Origin: Chimonanthus salicifolius | Taxonomy: Eukaryota; Streptophyta; Magnoliopsida; Laurales; Calycanthaceae | NCBI GenBank assembly: GCA_013350335.1 | Contig: CM023540.1 | Location: forward strand, 56,768,962-56,832,961 | Reading direction: 5' to 3' | DNA: 64,000 nt | Shown: piece by piece, positions 12,575 through 23,067 of the stretch | Layout: each line of letters begins with the position of its first letter | How positions within the stretch are numbered: position 1 is the first letter of the stretch | The notes under the pieces: generated by a model | Database searches by the model: none | What the model was told of the DNA's origin: nothing | Seen by the model: only the letters and a program-made list of their open reading frames with translations | Position numbers and translations under genes: made by a program

Positions 12575-13454
12575 TGTTAGTGCCCTAGCTTGACAGAGTC
12601 CCTGTTTATCAATTACATGAGTCGGGTAGAAGCACTTGCCAAGAAGCTTAAAGACTCAAGATGATTGAGGAAGAAGATTATGCTCCACCAAACTCAAAGC
12701 CCATCGTCATGGCAATCACAAGAACAGGTATAAGGCCATAGATGACCCTAGGTGGAACCCACACCTGAGAGAGGACTATTAGGATTAGTTGCATATGTTG
12801 GTAATAAACATAAAATGCCTAGAAGGATGTTGTACAGTGAATTGGAAGTGAACTTGGAAACATGAATTATGCTCACTGACAGCATGACAAATCTATCTCA
12901 CTGACCTCTCGGTGTAGTCAGGAACGACCCATCATGGTTAAAGATTGGTCGGCCAGATTGACATTGGTTCTGAAAATTAGAACTGTCATTCTGGAAATAC
13001 CTCTGTCCGAGAGTCTCGTATGCACCGAACCATTGGTAATGAACTTGAACGAACCCTCGTGGTTAGCGACTCATCAGTATAAAACTTATAAGTCCTAGAC
13101 TGGGAACTTATAAGGACTCTCGCTAAAACAAACATAAAGACCAATCGAGAGATACAGAATCGACCCCTCGGCAAAGGGCGACAGGTCATTCTGGGTAACA
13201 GGTTTCCAAAGTGGAAACTACTGTCAATCGTATTTTTGCACCAGAATAAGCCTCTCGCATGGACCAACCCCTCAGTGCTGTAAGTGTCGAGCCATCGGCG
13301 ATAACAATATGTAGGTCGGGAAGTAATAATGTCGTTGAGAGTACATTTAATACGCAACGGTCGGGTGGTTGAACGGTAATAAATATGAACACCGACCCGT
13401 TGGTACCACCGACCTGTCGGTCATGGACAATTAATATGACCGTTAAAACTCCTC

Positions 13455-13462
13455 TATAAATA
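13455..13462 (+). promoter_or_regulatory. TATA box of the SIRE-like LTR
   Basis: TATAAATA within CCTCTATAAATATGAG, in the U3-like part of the LTR. The related LTR at 2909 has the weaker TTTAAATACAAAC at the matching place (about 3903). Confidence 0.45.
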
Positions 13463-14810
13463 TGAGTATTGTGTGATCGTTTTACCATCTTCCTTGGGCT
13501 TAAAAGAGTTATACACTCTAAGGAACGATCAACACTTTTGAGAGAAAGATCATAAAAAACCAATCTTCGGATTGTGTTTGCAAGTGAGAAAGAGATGAGG
13601 AGAGAAAGATCACAAACAAACAATCTACAGATTGAGTTTGGAAGTGAGAAATCTATAAACTAGGAAAGTTTTGGTTTAGCCAAGTTTCCTTGTCACCCAC
13701 AGATTGTGATTGCTACACTACGACTAGAAGAAGGAGCGTTGACACAACTCTGGTGGGATCTTCAAGAAGCACACATCAGTAAGAAAGAGCTTTAAGGCAA
13801 GTGCGTCTTGGTTTTTAAGTTTCTTTTTAAAAACCTATAACCCGAGAGTGGATTAAAGGGAAGTACCCTAGAACCACTATAAAAAACTCTAGAGCGTCGT
13901 CTCTGGCACAGTGTTGGGTGGAACTCCCAACTGATTGAGTGAGGTGGAATTCCTACTCTAATGGTGAGGGTGTAAGTCCCCACATAGTGAATTTGGAGAT
14001 AGCTCAAGGTTGAGCAAGTCCTAACAGTGGATATAGGTTGGCGAACCGAACTACTATATATCTTGTATCCTTGTGCTTGTGGTGTTAGTGTAACACCACT
14101 AGATTTTCATCACTTATAATATATTGGATTTGGTCTATTTTGAATTACAAATTGATTGAATTTAAGATTAATGATTGAAATGGACCTTAGATGGGTAAAA
14201 AGTTGCGTCAATAACTCAATTAAGACCTAATGGATCATGGATAGGATTTTATTTGAAAGTAACTGGGTAAATGTAATTAAATGGGTCAATTACCAAATTG
14301 GGACCCAATGGATCATAGATGAGCTTATTTTAAGGTAAATGGGTAAGGTTAATTTAATTGGGTCAACTATCCAATTAAGACCCAATGCATTAAATCCACC
14401 TCATCAAGTGAGGTGGCATGTAAGTGACATGGCAAGGATGGGACCCACGTGCCATGTGGTGACCATTTCACCACATATATGATCGGCTAAGTCATGGTTG
14501 ACTTGGTCAACCATGAATGAGTTCAATTGAGTAAATATGGCTTAAGTTGAGTATGAGTTAAGATGGAAGTTGAGGAGACTTCCATCTCAAGGTGAGTTAA
14601 GTGGGAGATGGAGAGTTTCCACCTCAATAGATGGAACTCAAGGTACACGATGGAAGGTCAAGGGTCTCCTTCGTTAAGCCAAGGGACTCCTTGGTTAGAC
14701 CAAACTTAAATGGGAAGATGAAAGGGCATGAGCTGTTACAAAGAGACACCAGCCTAAGGGGCACTTCACACCCTTTGGCCAACCACTTCATCTCTTGCAA
14801 CCAAGAGTGT

Positions 14811-14837
<27 letters not shown>
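14811..14837 (+). repeat. (TC)n microsatellite
   Basis: An uninterrupted TC dinucleotide run inside the T-family LTR. Related copies have (GA)n at 20236-20275 and (CT)n at about 40267-40290 at comparable places, allowing for orientation. Confidence 0.9.
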
Positions 14838-14842
<5 letters not shown>

Positions 14843-15755
14843 TCTACACTTAGAGGATCAATGAAGAACCAAGGAAGGAATTCAGATCTTAAAGGAAAGA
14901 AGGAGACGGGAAAATAAGGTATGTTAAAGCTTAGTAACATAGAATAAGTTTAAGGAAACCATAGCTTGGCGATGGAGTGGCCGAATCTATGGATTCCATA
15001 TTGGTTGAAAGGACTTGCCAAATTATCATAGGGCCATGGAATTGGATATCCATTGAAGAATGGATATGTGTTGGAAACAAAGTTGATGTCTGAATTCAAG
15101 TTATAAACCAAGGATGACACAATTAATCTGATCCAAAGTCAGCTGACTGAATCTGTGATTCAATAGACTGAAAGGATATTGACCTAGAATACAGAGGATT
15201 TGACTCAGAGTCATCTGACTGAATTTGTGATTCAGTCAACTGAATGGTTACGAGTCAAAGTTAAAACAGTTCCGAGTTGGATTTTAGCCGACTGAATATT
15301 GTATTCAGTCGACTGAAAGTTTGCGAGTAAGGCAGAGGACTGTATCTGGGTATGATTCAGTCGACTGAATTCTTGATTCAGTAGACTGAATTGAAAAAAT
15401 TGATTTTTTATGTTGTTTCCAAAGACTTCAGTTTATCTGGAAGGATGTAAGTGATAATGGGAATTATATGGATAATCAAATTGACTTATATATGTGATTA
15501 AATTCAATAAGGTAAAGAATTTGCAAAAGGGTTTGCAGTAAGGAAAATATATTGGACATTGGTGGATTCCTACCTTATTGAGACACTGTGGATTATATAC
15601 ATGTACTGGCTTTATTTCCATATATGATGATTTACTTTGGTTTAACAAATGGTTATGTTTTATGAACTGAATCTCAATGATATTATGTAAATTGTTATGA
15701 AATGACATTCTTGCATTCATTATCTCATGCATGGCATGGGAGGGAACACAAGGGA

Positions 15756-15980
15756 GGAGTCCACACTCCATTCGGTAATTCCGATTAACATATGTGGGGA
15801 GGAGTCCACACTCCATTCGGTAATTCCGATTAACATATGTGGGGAGGAGTCCACACTCCATTCGGTAATTCCGATTAACATATGTGGGGAGGAGTCCACA
15901 CTCCATTCGGTGATTCTGATTAACATATGTGGGGAGAAGTCCACACTCCATTCGGTAATTCCGATTAACATATGTGGAGA
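15756..15980 (+). repeat. Five 45-bp tandem repeats
   Basis: Units begin at 15756, 15801, 15846, 15891 and 15936, each exactly 45 bp. Each contains CCACACTCCATTCGGTAATT and TAACATATGTGG; the fourth and fifth carry a few changes. Because 45 is a multiple of 3, several frames stay open and give spurious repeat peptides on both strands. The inverted copy at about 18295-18650 is a decayed version. Confidence 0.95.
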
Positions 15981-16976
15981 TGTATAACAGTGACCTGGTG
16001 GTACATCACAAAGCACTGTGGAAGTAATTGGCCAAGGGAATACCTTGATATGGTTAAATATCAAGGAAACTATTGATATGATTTGTGTTGTGATTGGATA
16101 CGGAGATTGGGTGGGAGATCATTGGCATATGACACCCATGATATGACACATACATTAACATGATTTTGATATGAGTATCATGCACTGTTTTTAGTACTAC
16201 GAGTTGTTTTACAGTTTTGATATGATATACTTATCTTGATTTTATATTGATCCTATGTGTACATAACCCTATGTGGAATTTCTATTAGGCGCGTTGACTA
16301 ACGCCCTACTTCTACCCTATAAATGATGGAACAGGAAATGACAAGGACATGGGCCACGATGGGAGCCAAGCTTAGGAGTTTGGGCAGATTCGTGTTTATG
16401 TTTCTTAGCTTGATTTTGGAATGATGTATTGAGATAACTGATATTTTGGGATTGTAATAACTTAGATTTATTTTGCTATGGTTTGAAGATATTTTGGGAT
16501 ATTTAAGTTTCAGTTAATTTAATGGTGATTGGCTTCCTTGCTTATTAATGACATGGATATGGATAGTATTTTTATTCATACAATTATTCCGCAAGTATTC
16601 CATAACGTGTGAAATGTTTTGGTGGCCTTAGTCCACACACACGTAAAGGCGGCCACTTAAGGGTCGGGTTTTGGAAACTCGGACTTAACTCGCGTCGTGA
16701 CGTTTACCCGCTCTTTCTCTCTTTATTCTTAAAAAAAAAAATATACTCTGATTTTCGGCGAGTGAAAAAGAGTGAGGCGTTACAGTTAGAGCCAAACTCT
16801 TGTGTTGATTGTTTTTAATCACATTTGCTAACACACACACTCTTGATTGTTGTTTCTGCTGCATTTAAATTAATCAATCAAGTAAATTCAAAAAGAACCA
16901 ACGAATTTGGATTGACCTATTACCCCCCTCTAGGGTCAATTAGGTTGTTCTAGCACCTGTGTAAAGGGTATTTTCA

Positions 16977-17546
16977 ACCTCGTCTTTGGGTGCACCAACG
17001 TTGTTTGCCAAGAAAAAAGATGTCTCTATAAGGCTGTGCATCGACTATCAGCAGTTGAACAGAGTTACAGTGAAAAAAAAATATATGTTGCCAAGGATTG
17101 AAGATTTGTTTGATTAGTTGAAAGGATCCAAGTGCTTCTCCAAGATAGATCTTCACTCATGTTATCTCCAGGTGAGGGTGCTGTAGTGTGATATTGAGAA
17201 GACAACTTTCTGCACTCGCTTTGGACACTTTGAGTTTGTGGTGATGACGTTTGGGGTGAGTGATGCCCAGGTGATATTTATGACCCTCATGAACATGATG
17301 TTCAAACCATACCTAGATCGGTTTACGGAGGTGGTCATCAACGACATCTTGGTACACTCAACATTAGAGGACTACACTTTAGATCTTGAGAGATCACCAG
17401 CTTTATGTGAAGTACAACAAGTGTGAGTTTTGGTTGCCAGATGTTCAGTTTCTGGGGCACGTGGTGTCAGCTGAGGGTATGGTCGTGGAACTAGCCAAGG
17501 TTGAGGTTGTTCTAAGTTGGGGGCGAACGCAGAATGTGACCAAGAA
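16977..17546 (+). pseudogene. Element A reverse transcriptase, N-terminal and palm part
   Basis: The translation shows [62 protein letters not shown] and [11 protein letters not shown], aligned with RT of element B (38190-38867). The catalytic FIDD motif reads INDI, one Asp having become Asn, and there are in-frame stops. RT copies the element RNA into DNA. The frame is cut at 17546 by a T-family LTR; the next codons are at 24756. Confidence 0.85.
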
Positions 17547-17645
17547 TCTAACGCCCCGCCTTTTTTTACTCGCCGAAAATCAGAGTATATTTTTTTTTTT
17601 ACAAAGAGTGAGAGAGAGCGGGAACATCACGAAGCGAGCTAAGTC

Positions 17646-17661
17646 CGAGTTTCTAAACCCG
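17646..17661 (-). other. Conserved LTR hairpin (T family, copy 2)
   Basis: The minus strand reads CGGGTTTAGAAACTCG, with arms CGGGTTT and AAACTCG. Its position, just inside the LTR 3' end and next to GGGTCGG, is shared with 16665-16681, 21145-21161, 26099-26114 and 43371-43387, where the arms differ in compensating ways. Confidence 0.5.
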
Positions 17662-18294
17662 ACCCTTAACTGGCCAACAATAAGTGTGCGTAGACCAAGT
17701 CCACCAAACAGTTCACACGTTATCAATTAACTAAGGAATTATTATATGAATGGAAACCATCCATAATCATGATATTAAAAGCAAGGAAGCCCATCACTAT
17801 TAAATTAACTTACGATTAAATATCCAAATCATCAATCAACCATAGTAAAATAAACTAAGTTATTACAGTCCCAAAGTGCAATTATCTCAAATACATTCTT
17901 CCAAAATAAATATTAAATAAAGTATGCATAAGTTGTCCAAGCTCCTAAGCTTGGCTTCTTTCACGTCCATCGTCCTTTCCATTCCTTGTTCCATCATCTA
18001 AAGGGTAAAAGTAGGGTGTTAGTCAACGCGCCCATTAGGAATTCCAAGTAGGGTTATACACATAGGATCAATATACAAATCAGAATAAGAATATCATATT
18101 AAAACTGTAAATATATCATAGCACCAAAAATAGTGCACGATAATCATATCCAAATCATGCAATGTATGTATCATGTCATGGGCGTCATATGCCAATGATC
18201 CCCTACCCAATCTCCATATCATCACCATACAAATCAAATCAAGTGTTGTTTTGGCCAATTACTTCCACAGTGTTTTGTGATGTACTACCAGGTT

Positions 18295-18650
18295 ACTGTA
18301 TACCTCCCCACGTATGTTGATCGAAAACTTCGAATGGAGCGTGGACTCCTCCCCATGTATGTTAATCGGAATCACCGAATGGAGCATACACTCCTCCTAC
18401 ATATGTCACTAGGAATCAGTATGGACTCCTCCCACGTATGCTAATCGGAATCACCGATGGAGCATGGACTCCTCCCCATGTATGTTAATCAGAATCACCG
18501 AATGGAGCAAGGACTCCTCCCACATATGTCACTAGGAATTAGTATGGACTCCTCCCACATATGCTAATCGGAATCACTGATGTAGCGTGGACTCCTCCCC
18601 ATATACGTTAATTGGAATCACCGAATGGAGCGTGGACTCCTCCCTCATGT
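18295..18650 (-). repeat. Decayed tandem array of units of about 45 bp
   Basis: Repeating phrases GGACTCCTCCC, TGTTAATCGGAATCACCGA and ATGGAGC recur every 40-60 bp. It is the inverted, diverged counterpart of the perfect array at 15756-15980, at the equivalent place in the LTR. Confidence 0.8.
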
Positions 18651-19079
18651 TCACTCCCATGCCATGCATGAGATCATGAATGCAGAAATACCATATCATA
18701 TCAAATCATATTGAAGTTCAGTTCATAAAACTTTCACCATTTGATTTACCAAAATAAACATTGTATTGAAATAAAAATTAATAACATATAAGATTCATAT
18801 GCATCTCAACAAGGTAGGAATCCTACCAAATTCAGTATACTATCCTTGCTGTTCCGTGAAGATACCGTTCACCGATCACGTTAAAACCGAATTGCAAACA
18901 CTTTGCGAATCTCCTTTTCCTTATTACATTTAGCACATATATAAATCAATTTGATGATCCATTTCATTTCATTATTCCCTACATCATTCCAGATGAACTG
19001 AACCTTTGGAGAAATTATTTAAAAAATTTCACTTTTAAATTCAGTCTACTGAATCAAGGATTCAGTCGACTGAGCCCGG

Positions 19080-19445
19080 CAGATTACCGTCCGTTACCCG
19101 TCCTGCGGACTATAGAAACCCGTCCGCGGACGGTAATACCTGTCCCGCAGACAGCGCAATCCGTCTACTCCCACAACACCCTATCCATGTTTGTTACCCG
19201 TCCTGCGGACCGTAATACCCGTTCTGCAGACAGTGCAATTCGTCTACAGAAAACACCCTGTCCACGTCTGTTATCCGTCCCGCAGACGGTCGAAACCCGT
19301 CCGTGGATGGTAATACCCGCTCTACAGACAGTACAATCCGTCCACAGACAGCACCCTGTCCAAGTCTGTTACCCGTCTGCAGACGGTCGAAATCCGTCCC
19401 GCGAATGGTTGAAACCCGTCCAGCAGACAGTGTAACCCGTTTTCA
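19080..19445 (-). repeat. GC-rich tandem repeat, period about 98 bp
   Basis: The phrase GTTACCCGTCC (or GTTATCCGTCC) recurs at about 19093, 19193, 19270 and 19368. Each unit carries CAGACAGTGCAATCCGTC and AACACCCTGTCCA-like sequence; the 77-bp interval is a unit with an internal deletion. CCGTCCGCGGACGG is a perfect palindrome. Base composition is much more GC-rich than the flanks. No such array is visible in the other T-family copies. Confidence 0.85.
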
Positions 19446-19668
19446 GTCCTCTTTTTTTTGCATGTTTTTACATTCTTTTCTTCATGAAATCTCCCCTTAT
19501 CCTTTTTAAACATGTATTAAATCATTTATACATAAAATCCGTGGACATGCTCTACCCACTAACCAAAGTTAGGGTCTTGTCCATTTATCCTTTCAAGCTT
19601 GTTTCATATTATAAATCGAACATCACCTTTCTTTGTGTTTCAACCATTTCCATCCTCTGGATGGTTTT

Positions 19669-19990
19669 CCAATCCCATGGCCTTAACATAATTCGGCCAT
19701 CCATTTCAAATCAGTAAATGGAATCCATAGGTTCGGCCAAACCACGGCCAAATCTGTGGCTTCCCTTGGTCTTAACCTTAATCCCATATTACTAACTCCA
19801 TACATACCTCTTTCCCGTCTCCTTCATTTCCAATCCCATGGCCTTAACATAATTCGGCCATCCATTTCAAATCAGTAAATGGAATCCATAGGTTCGGCCA
19901 AACCACAGCCAAATCTGTGGCTTCCCTTGGTCTTAACCTTAATCCCATATTACTAACTCCATACATACCTCTTTCCCGTCTCCTTCGTTT
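19669..19990 (+). repeat. 161-bp direct duplication
   Basis: The segment starting CCAATCCCATGGCC at 19669 is repeated from 19830 with a period of 161 bp and very few differences. It lies within T-family copy 2, between the GC-rich array and the GA tract, and includes TTCGGCCAT and GGTTCGGCCAA phrases. Confidence 0.9.
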
Positions 19991-20234
19991 CTTTTGTTCT
20001 GTCTTTATTCCTCAGTCCTTCTTTCATTTCCTTGTTCTTCACTGATTCTTCCAGCACCGAAATGTAGGTGAGAGAGATAGATAAGAAAAGGAGAGAAAGT
20101 TCTTTGTTCGCAAGAGAGGGATCGGCCAAGGGTGTGAAGTGCCCCTTAGTGGTGTCTCCTTGAAATCAGTCCAAACTCCTTTCAATCCCTTCCTTTCTTG
20201 TTCTTCAGCAACTTCTAAGTCTAGAGATGAAAGT

Positions 20235-20235
<1 letters not shown>

Positions 20236-20275
<40 letters not shown>
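20236..20275 (+). repeat. (AG)n microsatellite
   Basis: A continuous AG dinucleotide run followed by AAGAAGAAGAAT. It is in the minus-oriented T-family LTR and so corresponds to the CT tracts of the plus-oriented copies. Confidence 0.95.
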
Positions 20276-20278
<3 letters not shown>

Positions 20279-21144
20279 AGAAGAATAAGAAGAAGAGATG
20301 AAAATCTCCTTGATCTCAAGATGCAAATTTGGCCAAAGGGGTGGGGTGTGCCCCTTGGGCTGGTGTCCTTTAGTATCAACCTCACACCTTCTCATCTCCT
20401 TCATAATGGTTGTGTCTTTCCAAGGTATCCCTTGGCTTTAACCAAGGTGACCCTTGGTTCAAACCAAGCACCCTTTGGGCTACCCAACGTGGGCCATGGA
20501 GATGGAACTCTCCACCTCCCCATCGGTTCATGGGTTTTCATCTCCATGAGATTGAAACCTTCCATCTACCCTCATTAATATTGTATTCAACCAAGGTGTC
20601 CATTGGCTTGGGCAAGGCACCTCCTTGCTTCCAACGTGTGCCCCTTGGGTTTCCTCCATGAGATGGAAACCCTTCATCTACCCACTCCGCTCATCTTGAC
20701 TCATTTGAATTCATTTCCCAACTCAACTCAAGTAAATAATTTCTTAATTCACTTGGACTCATTATTAATAAATCCTTAACTCAACTCATGTGAATTCACT
20801 TTCCAACTCAACACAATTCAACTTCACCTTTGAGCTCACCCATGGTTGACCAAGTCAACCATGGCATGGCCGACTATGCACCATGCACCATTTAGCACTC
20901 GGGTCCCACCTTGGCCATCTCCCTAAATGAAGTGGTCCCCTTGCCTAGTTGACTTCAATGCAAGCCACATGGCGATGCCACCTCTTATACATGCCACCTC
21001 ACTTGATGAGGTGGATTTACACATTGGATCTCAATTGGGTATTTGTAACGCCCCACCCTTTTTCACTCGCTTTTCGAAAATCAGAGTCTATTTTTTTATA
21101 AACAAGAGTGATAAAGAGCGGGATGTCACGACGTGAGCTAAGTC

Positions 21145-21161
21145 CAGACTTCTAAAGTCCG
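21145..21161 (-). other. Conserved LTR hairpin (T family, copy 3)
   Basis: The minus strand reads CGGACTTTAGAAGTCTG, with arms CGGACTT and AAGTCTG and a TAG loop. One G.T pair is at the second position. It is in the same context as the other four hairpins. Confidence 0.5.
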
Positions 21162-21709
21162 ACCCTTAACTGGCCAACCCTATGTGTGCATGGACTAAGT
21201 CCATGAAAACGGTTCACACATAGTAATTTATAATATTTACGGACTATAACATAAACTGACTGCGGATTATAATAGAACCTAAGGCTACTCCATTTTAGTT
21301 AGCAAAGTACTTAGTCACTTAACCAAACTTACCTTAACTTAAACATCCAAATAACCATTCCAAACCATAGCAAAAATATCTAAGTTATTACATGCCGACA
21401 TCTAACTATTCAAATTACAAGTTCATATAACAAAAGACATCCAATCACATATCCAAGCTCCTACGCTTGGCTTCTTTCACGATCATCGATCCCTTCCTTT
21501 CCTGTGTCATTCACTAGGGTAGAAGTAGGGCGTTAGAGCAACGCGCCCAATAGGAATTCTAAATAAGGCTAACACATGGGTTAGTAACAAAATCATATAT
21601 AATATCATATCCTCAAAACCATATGAAATCATGCCATGCATTATGTCTTATGCAATGAGTCCCACCCATCACAATACATGTAACCTCTTGATGGAATTCT
21701 CCTCATCAA

Positions 21710-21850
21710 GGTATCCCCACAGTGGTCTTTCGGACGCCCTGACGGAGTGTGGCCTCCGGATTCTTCTTGATAGGATTATACACATCAAGGTCTTCCCATG
21801 ATTGCCTTACGGACACCCCGACGGAGCATGGCCTCCGTTTACAAACTTCC
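21710..21850 (-). repeat. Two degenerate LTR subrepeats of about 85 bp with CTCCGTC core
   Basis: Both units contain ATCAAGGT, a TTTCGGAC or TTACGGAC block, GACGGAG and GTGGCCTCCG or ATGGCCTCCG. The same arrangement occurs at 26725-26875 and, in plus orientation, at 42465-42715. Confidence 0.7.
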
Positions 21851-22169
21851 CTCCCATGCCATGCATGAGATGTACACATCCATATGCTATGTAATATAAA
21901 TAACCATAGCATTAAAAACTCCACATTTGAAACATAATATATTTACAACATAAATCATCAAAATAAAGATAAAAACATATTACATAACCATGTTCCAATG
22001 AGGTAGAATCCTACCAAGACCACTAAAAATGTCTTTGCTTCTTAAACCGGTCACCGTTCAAGATCGCGCACCGTTTGTGTGGTCCTGTCACCTTGTTACA
22101 TATCAACAAGTCAATCCATATTCCATTTGATTTATCATTTGGTCTAAGTCCATAAACACACCCTTGTGG

Positions 22170-23067
22170 GGTTCGGCCATACTCCATGGCCGAACCTCAC
22201 TTACTTTGATTTTAACCCTTCCTTTATTTATTACTCAATCACCACTTAACTAATTACTTAACCCTTAGTCCACCAAAATCCACCTTAGTGGGGTTTGGCC
22301 ATACAACATGGCCGAACCTCACCATCTTGATTTTGGTCCTTCTTTCAAGTCATTTGATCATTTTAATTAAGTCCAATCACCAATCCATTAATCTAATCAT
22401 TCACACATTAACTTTTTAACATACACAACAACCTAAGTCCATAAAAATTCCTTAGTGGGGTTCGGCCATACAACATGGCTGAACCTCACTTCCTTGGTTT
22501 CATGCTCATCTTTCAACCCTTTGATCTTTAAGTTAGATACAAGATCATAACATCTTGATTCATACATCTAATCACTTGTACCACAATTGTTTATCATTGA
22601 TTACCATTTAAATCCACCAAATATTTTCCATGGGGTTCGTCCATACACCATGGCCGAACCCATGGTTCATCCTTTTCATTGTTAATTACATCTTTGCCAT
22701 TATTTTATCTATGGCTGTCCATTCCATTCATTTAAGACATACTTAAGCTAGTAACTATCCCACAAACATGGTTCATCGGGTTCGGCCATACACCATGGCC
22801 GAACCTCACCCTTGGGTTTTGGTGCTCCTCTTTTCCATTCTTTTTTATAATCAAAATGCATCCAAGTCCATCATATTACATTCATTTTAAACCTTTTAAA
22901 AACATCAATAACCTTCCATTAAAACATATCATATATCCCTCCATTTTTCTTCAATGGGGTTCGGCCATACACCATAGCCGAACCCTATGGTTCCTTATCT
23001 CCTCTTTTAAATTCAATAGCCATGATCTTAACCTTTGATGGGTTCGGCCATACATCATGGCCGAACC
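22170..23067. repeat. Seven dispersed 27-bp palindromes (GGTTCGGCCAT / ATGGCCGAACC)
   Basis: Copies lie at 22170, 22292, 22459, 22634, 22779, 22958 and 23041, each with 11-bp inverted arms and a 5-base loop (ACACC, ACTCC, ACAAC or ACATC). Spacing varies from about 80 to 180 bp and the DNA between copies is only partly similar. An eighth, weaker copy is near 23115. They occur in three T-family LTRs of this window. There are no flanking target duplications, so they look like structural elements of the LTR rather than inserted mini-transposons. Confidence 0.9.

Larger units (their letters stand above)
14089..16784 (+). mobile_element. T-family solo LTR, copy 1 (2696 bp)
   Basis: It starts TGTAACACCACTAG and ends GTGAGGCGTTACA. 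The target duplication GTTAG is exact (14084-14088, 16785-16789). Removing it restores the SIRE-like LTR sequence. It contains a (TC)n run, repeated TTCAGTCGACTGAA phrases (15100-15390), a 45-bp tandem array, and the conserved 3' block TTAAGGGTCGG...CGCGTCGTGACG found in all T-family copies. No protein domain is present. The ends and size fit an LTR of a Tekay/Del-like chromovirus; the lineage is inferred from the TGTAAYRCC...GGCGTTACA termini. Confidence 0.8.
12575..16976 (+). mobile_element. SIRE-like Ty1/copia solo LTR (split by a T-family LTR)
   Basis: It starts TGTTAGTGCCCTAGC and ends GGGTATTTTCA. The 5-bp target duplication ACCTC is exact (12570-12574 and 16977-16981). Without the T-family insertion at 14089-16784 and its duplicated 5 bp it is about 1.70 kb, close to the 1.78-kb copy at 2909. 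Shared blocks include GTGGATTAAAG, AACCACTATAAAAA and, after the insertion, CACACACTCTTGATT. It separates the protease and RT parts of element A. Short frames at 12986-13623 on the minus strand lie in the LTR and show no domain. Confidence 0.8.

Noticed and set aside
12986..13623. Two minus-strand frames of 123 and 145 codons
   Set aside because: They lie in the SIRE-like solo LTR and have no counterpart in the copy at 2909-4687.
15756..15980. CRISPR-like appearance of a regular repeat array
   Set aside because: The repeats are directly adjacent with no unique spacers, and the setting is a plant LTR.
15433..16064. Open frames on both strands with repeated peptides (LLPTYVN, SSPHMLIGITEW)
   Set aside because: They are translations of the 45-bp tandem array, open only because the unit is a multiple of three.
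22170..23067. Palindromes as tiny MITEs
   Set aside because: No target duplications, and always in the same part of the same LTR family.
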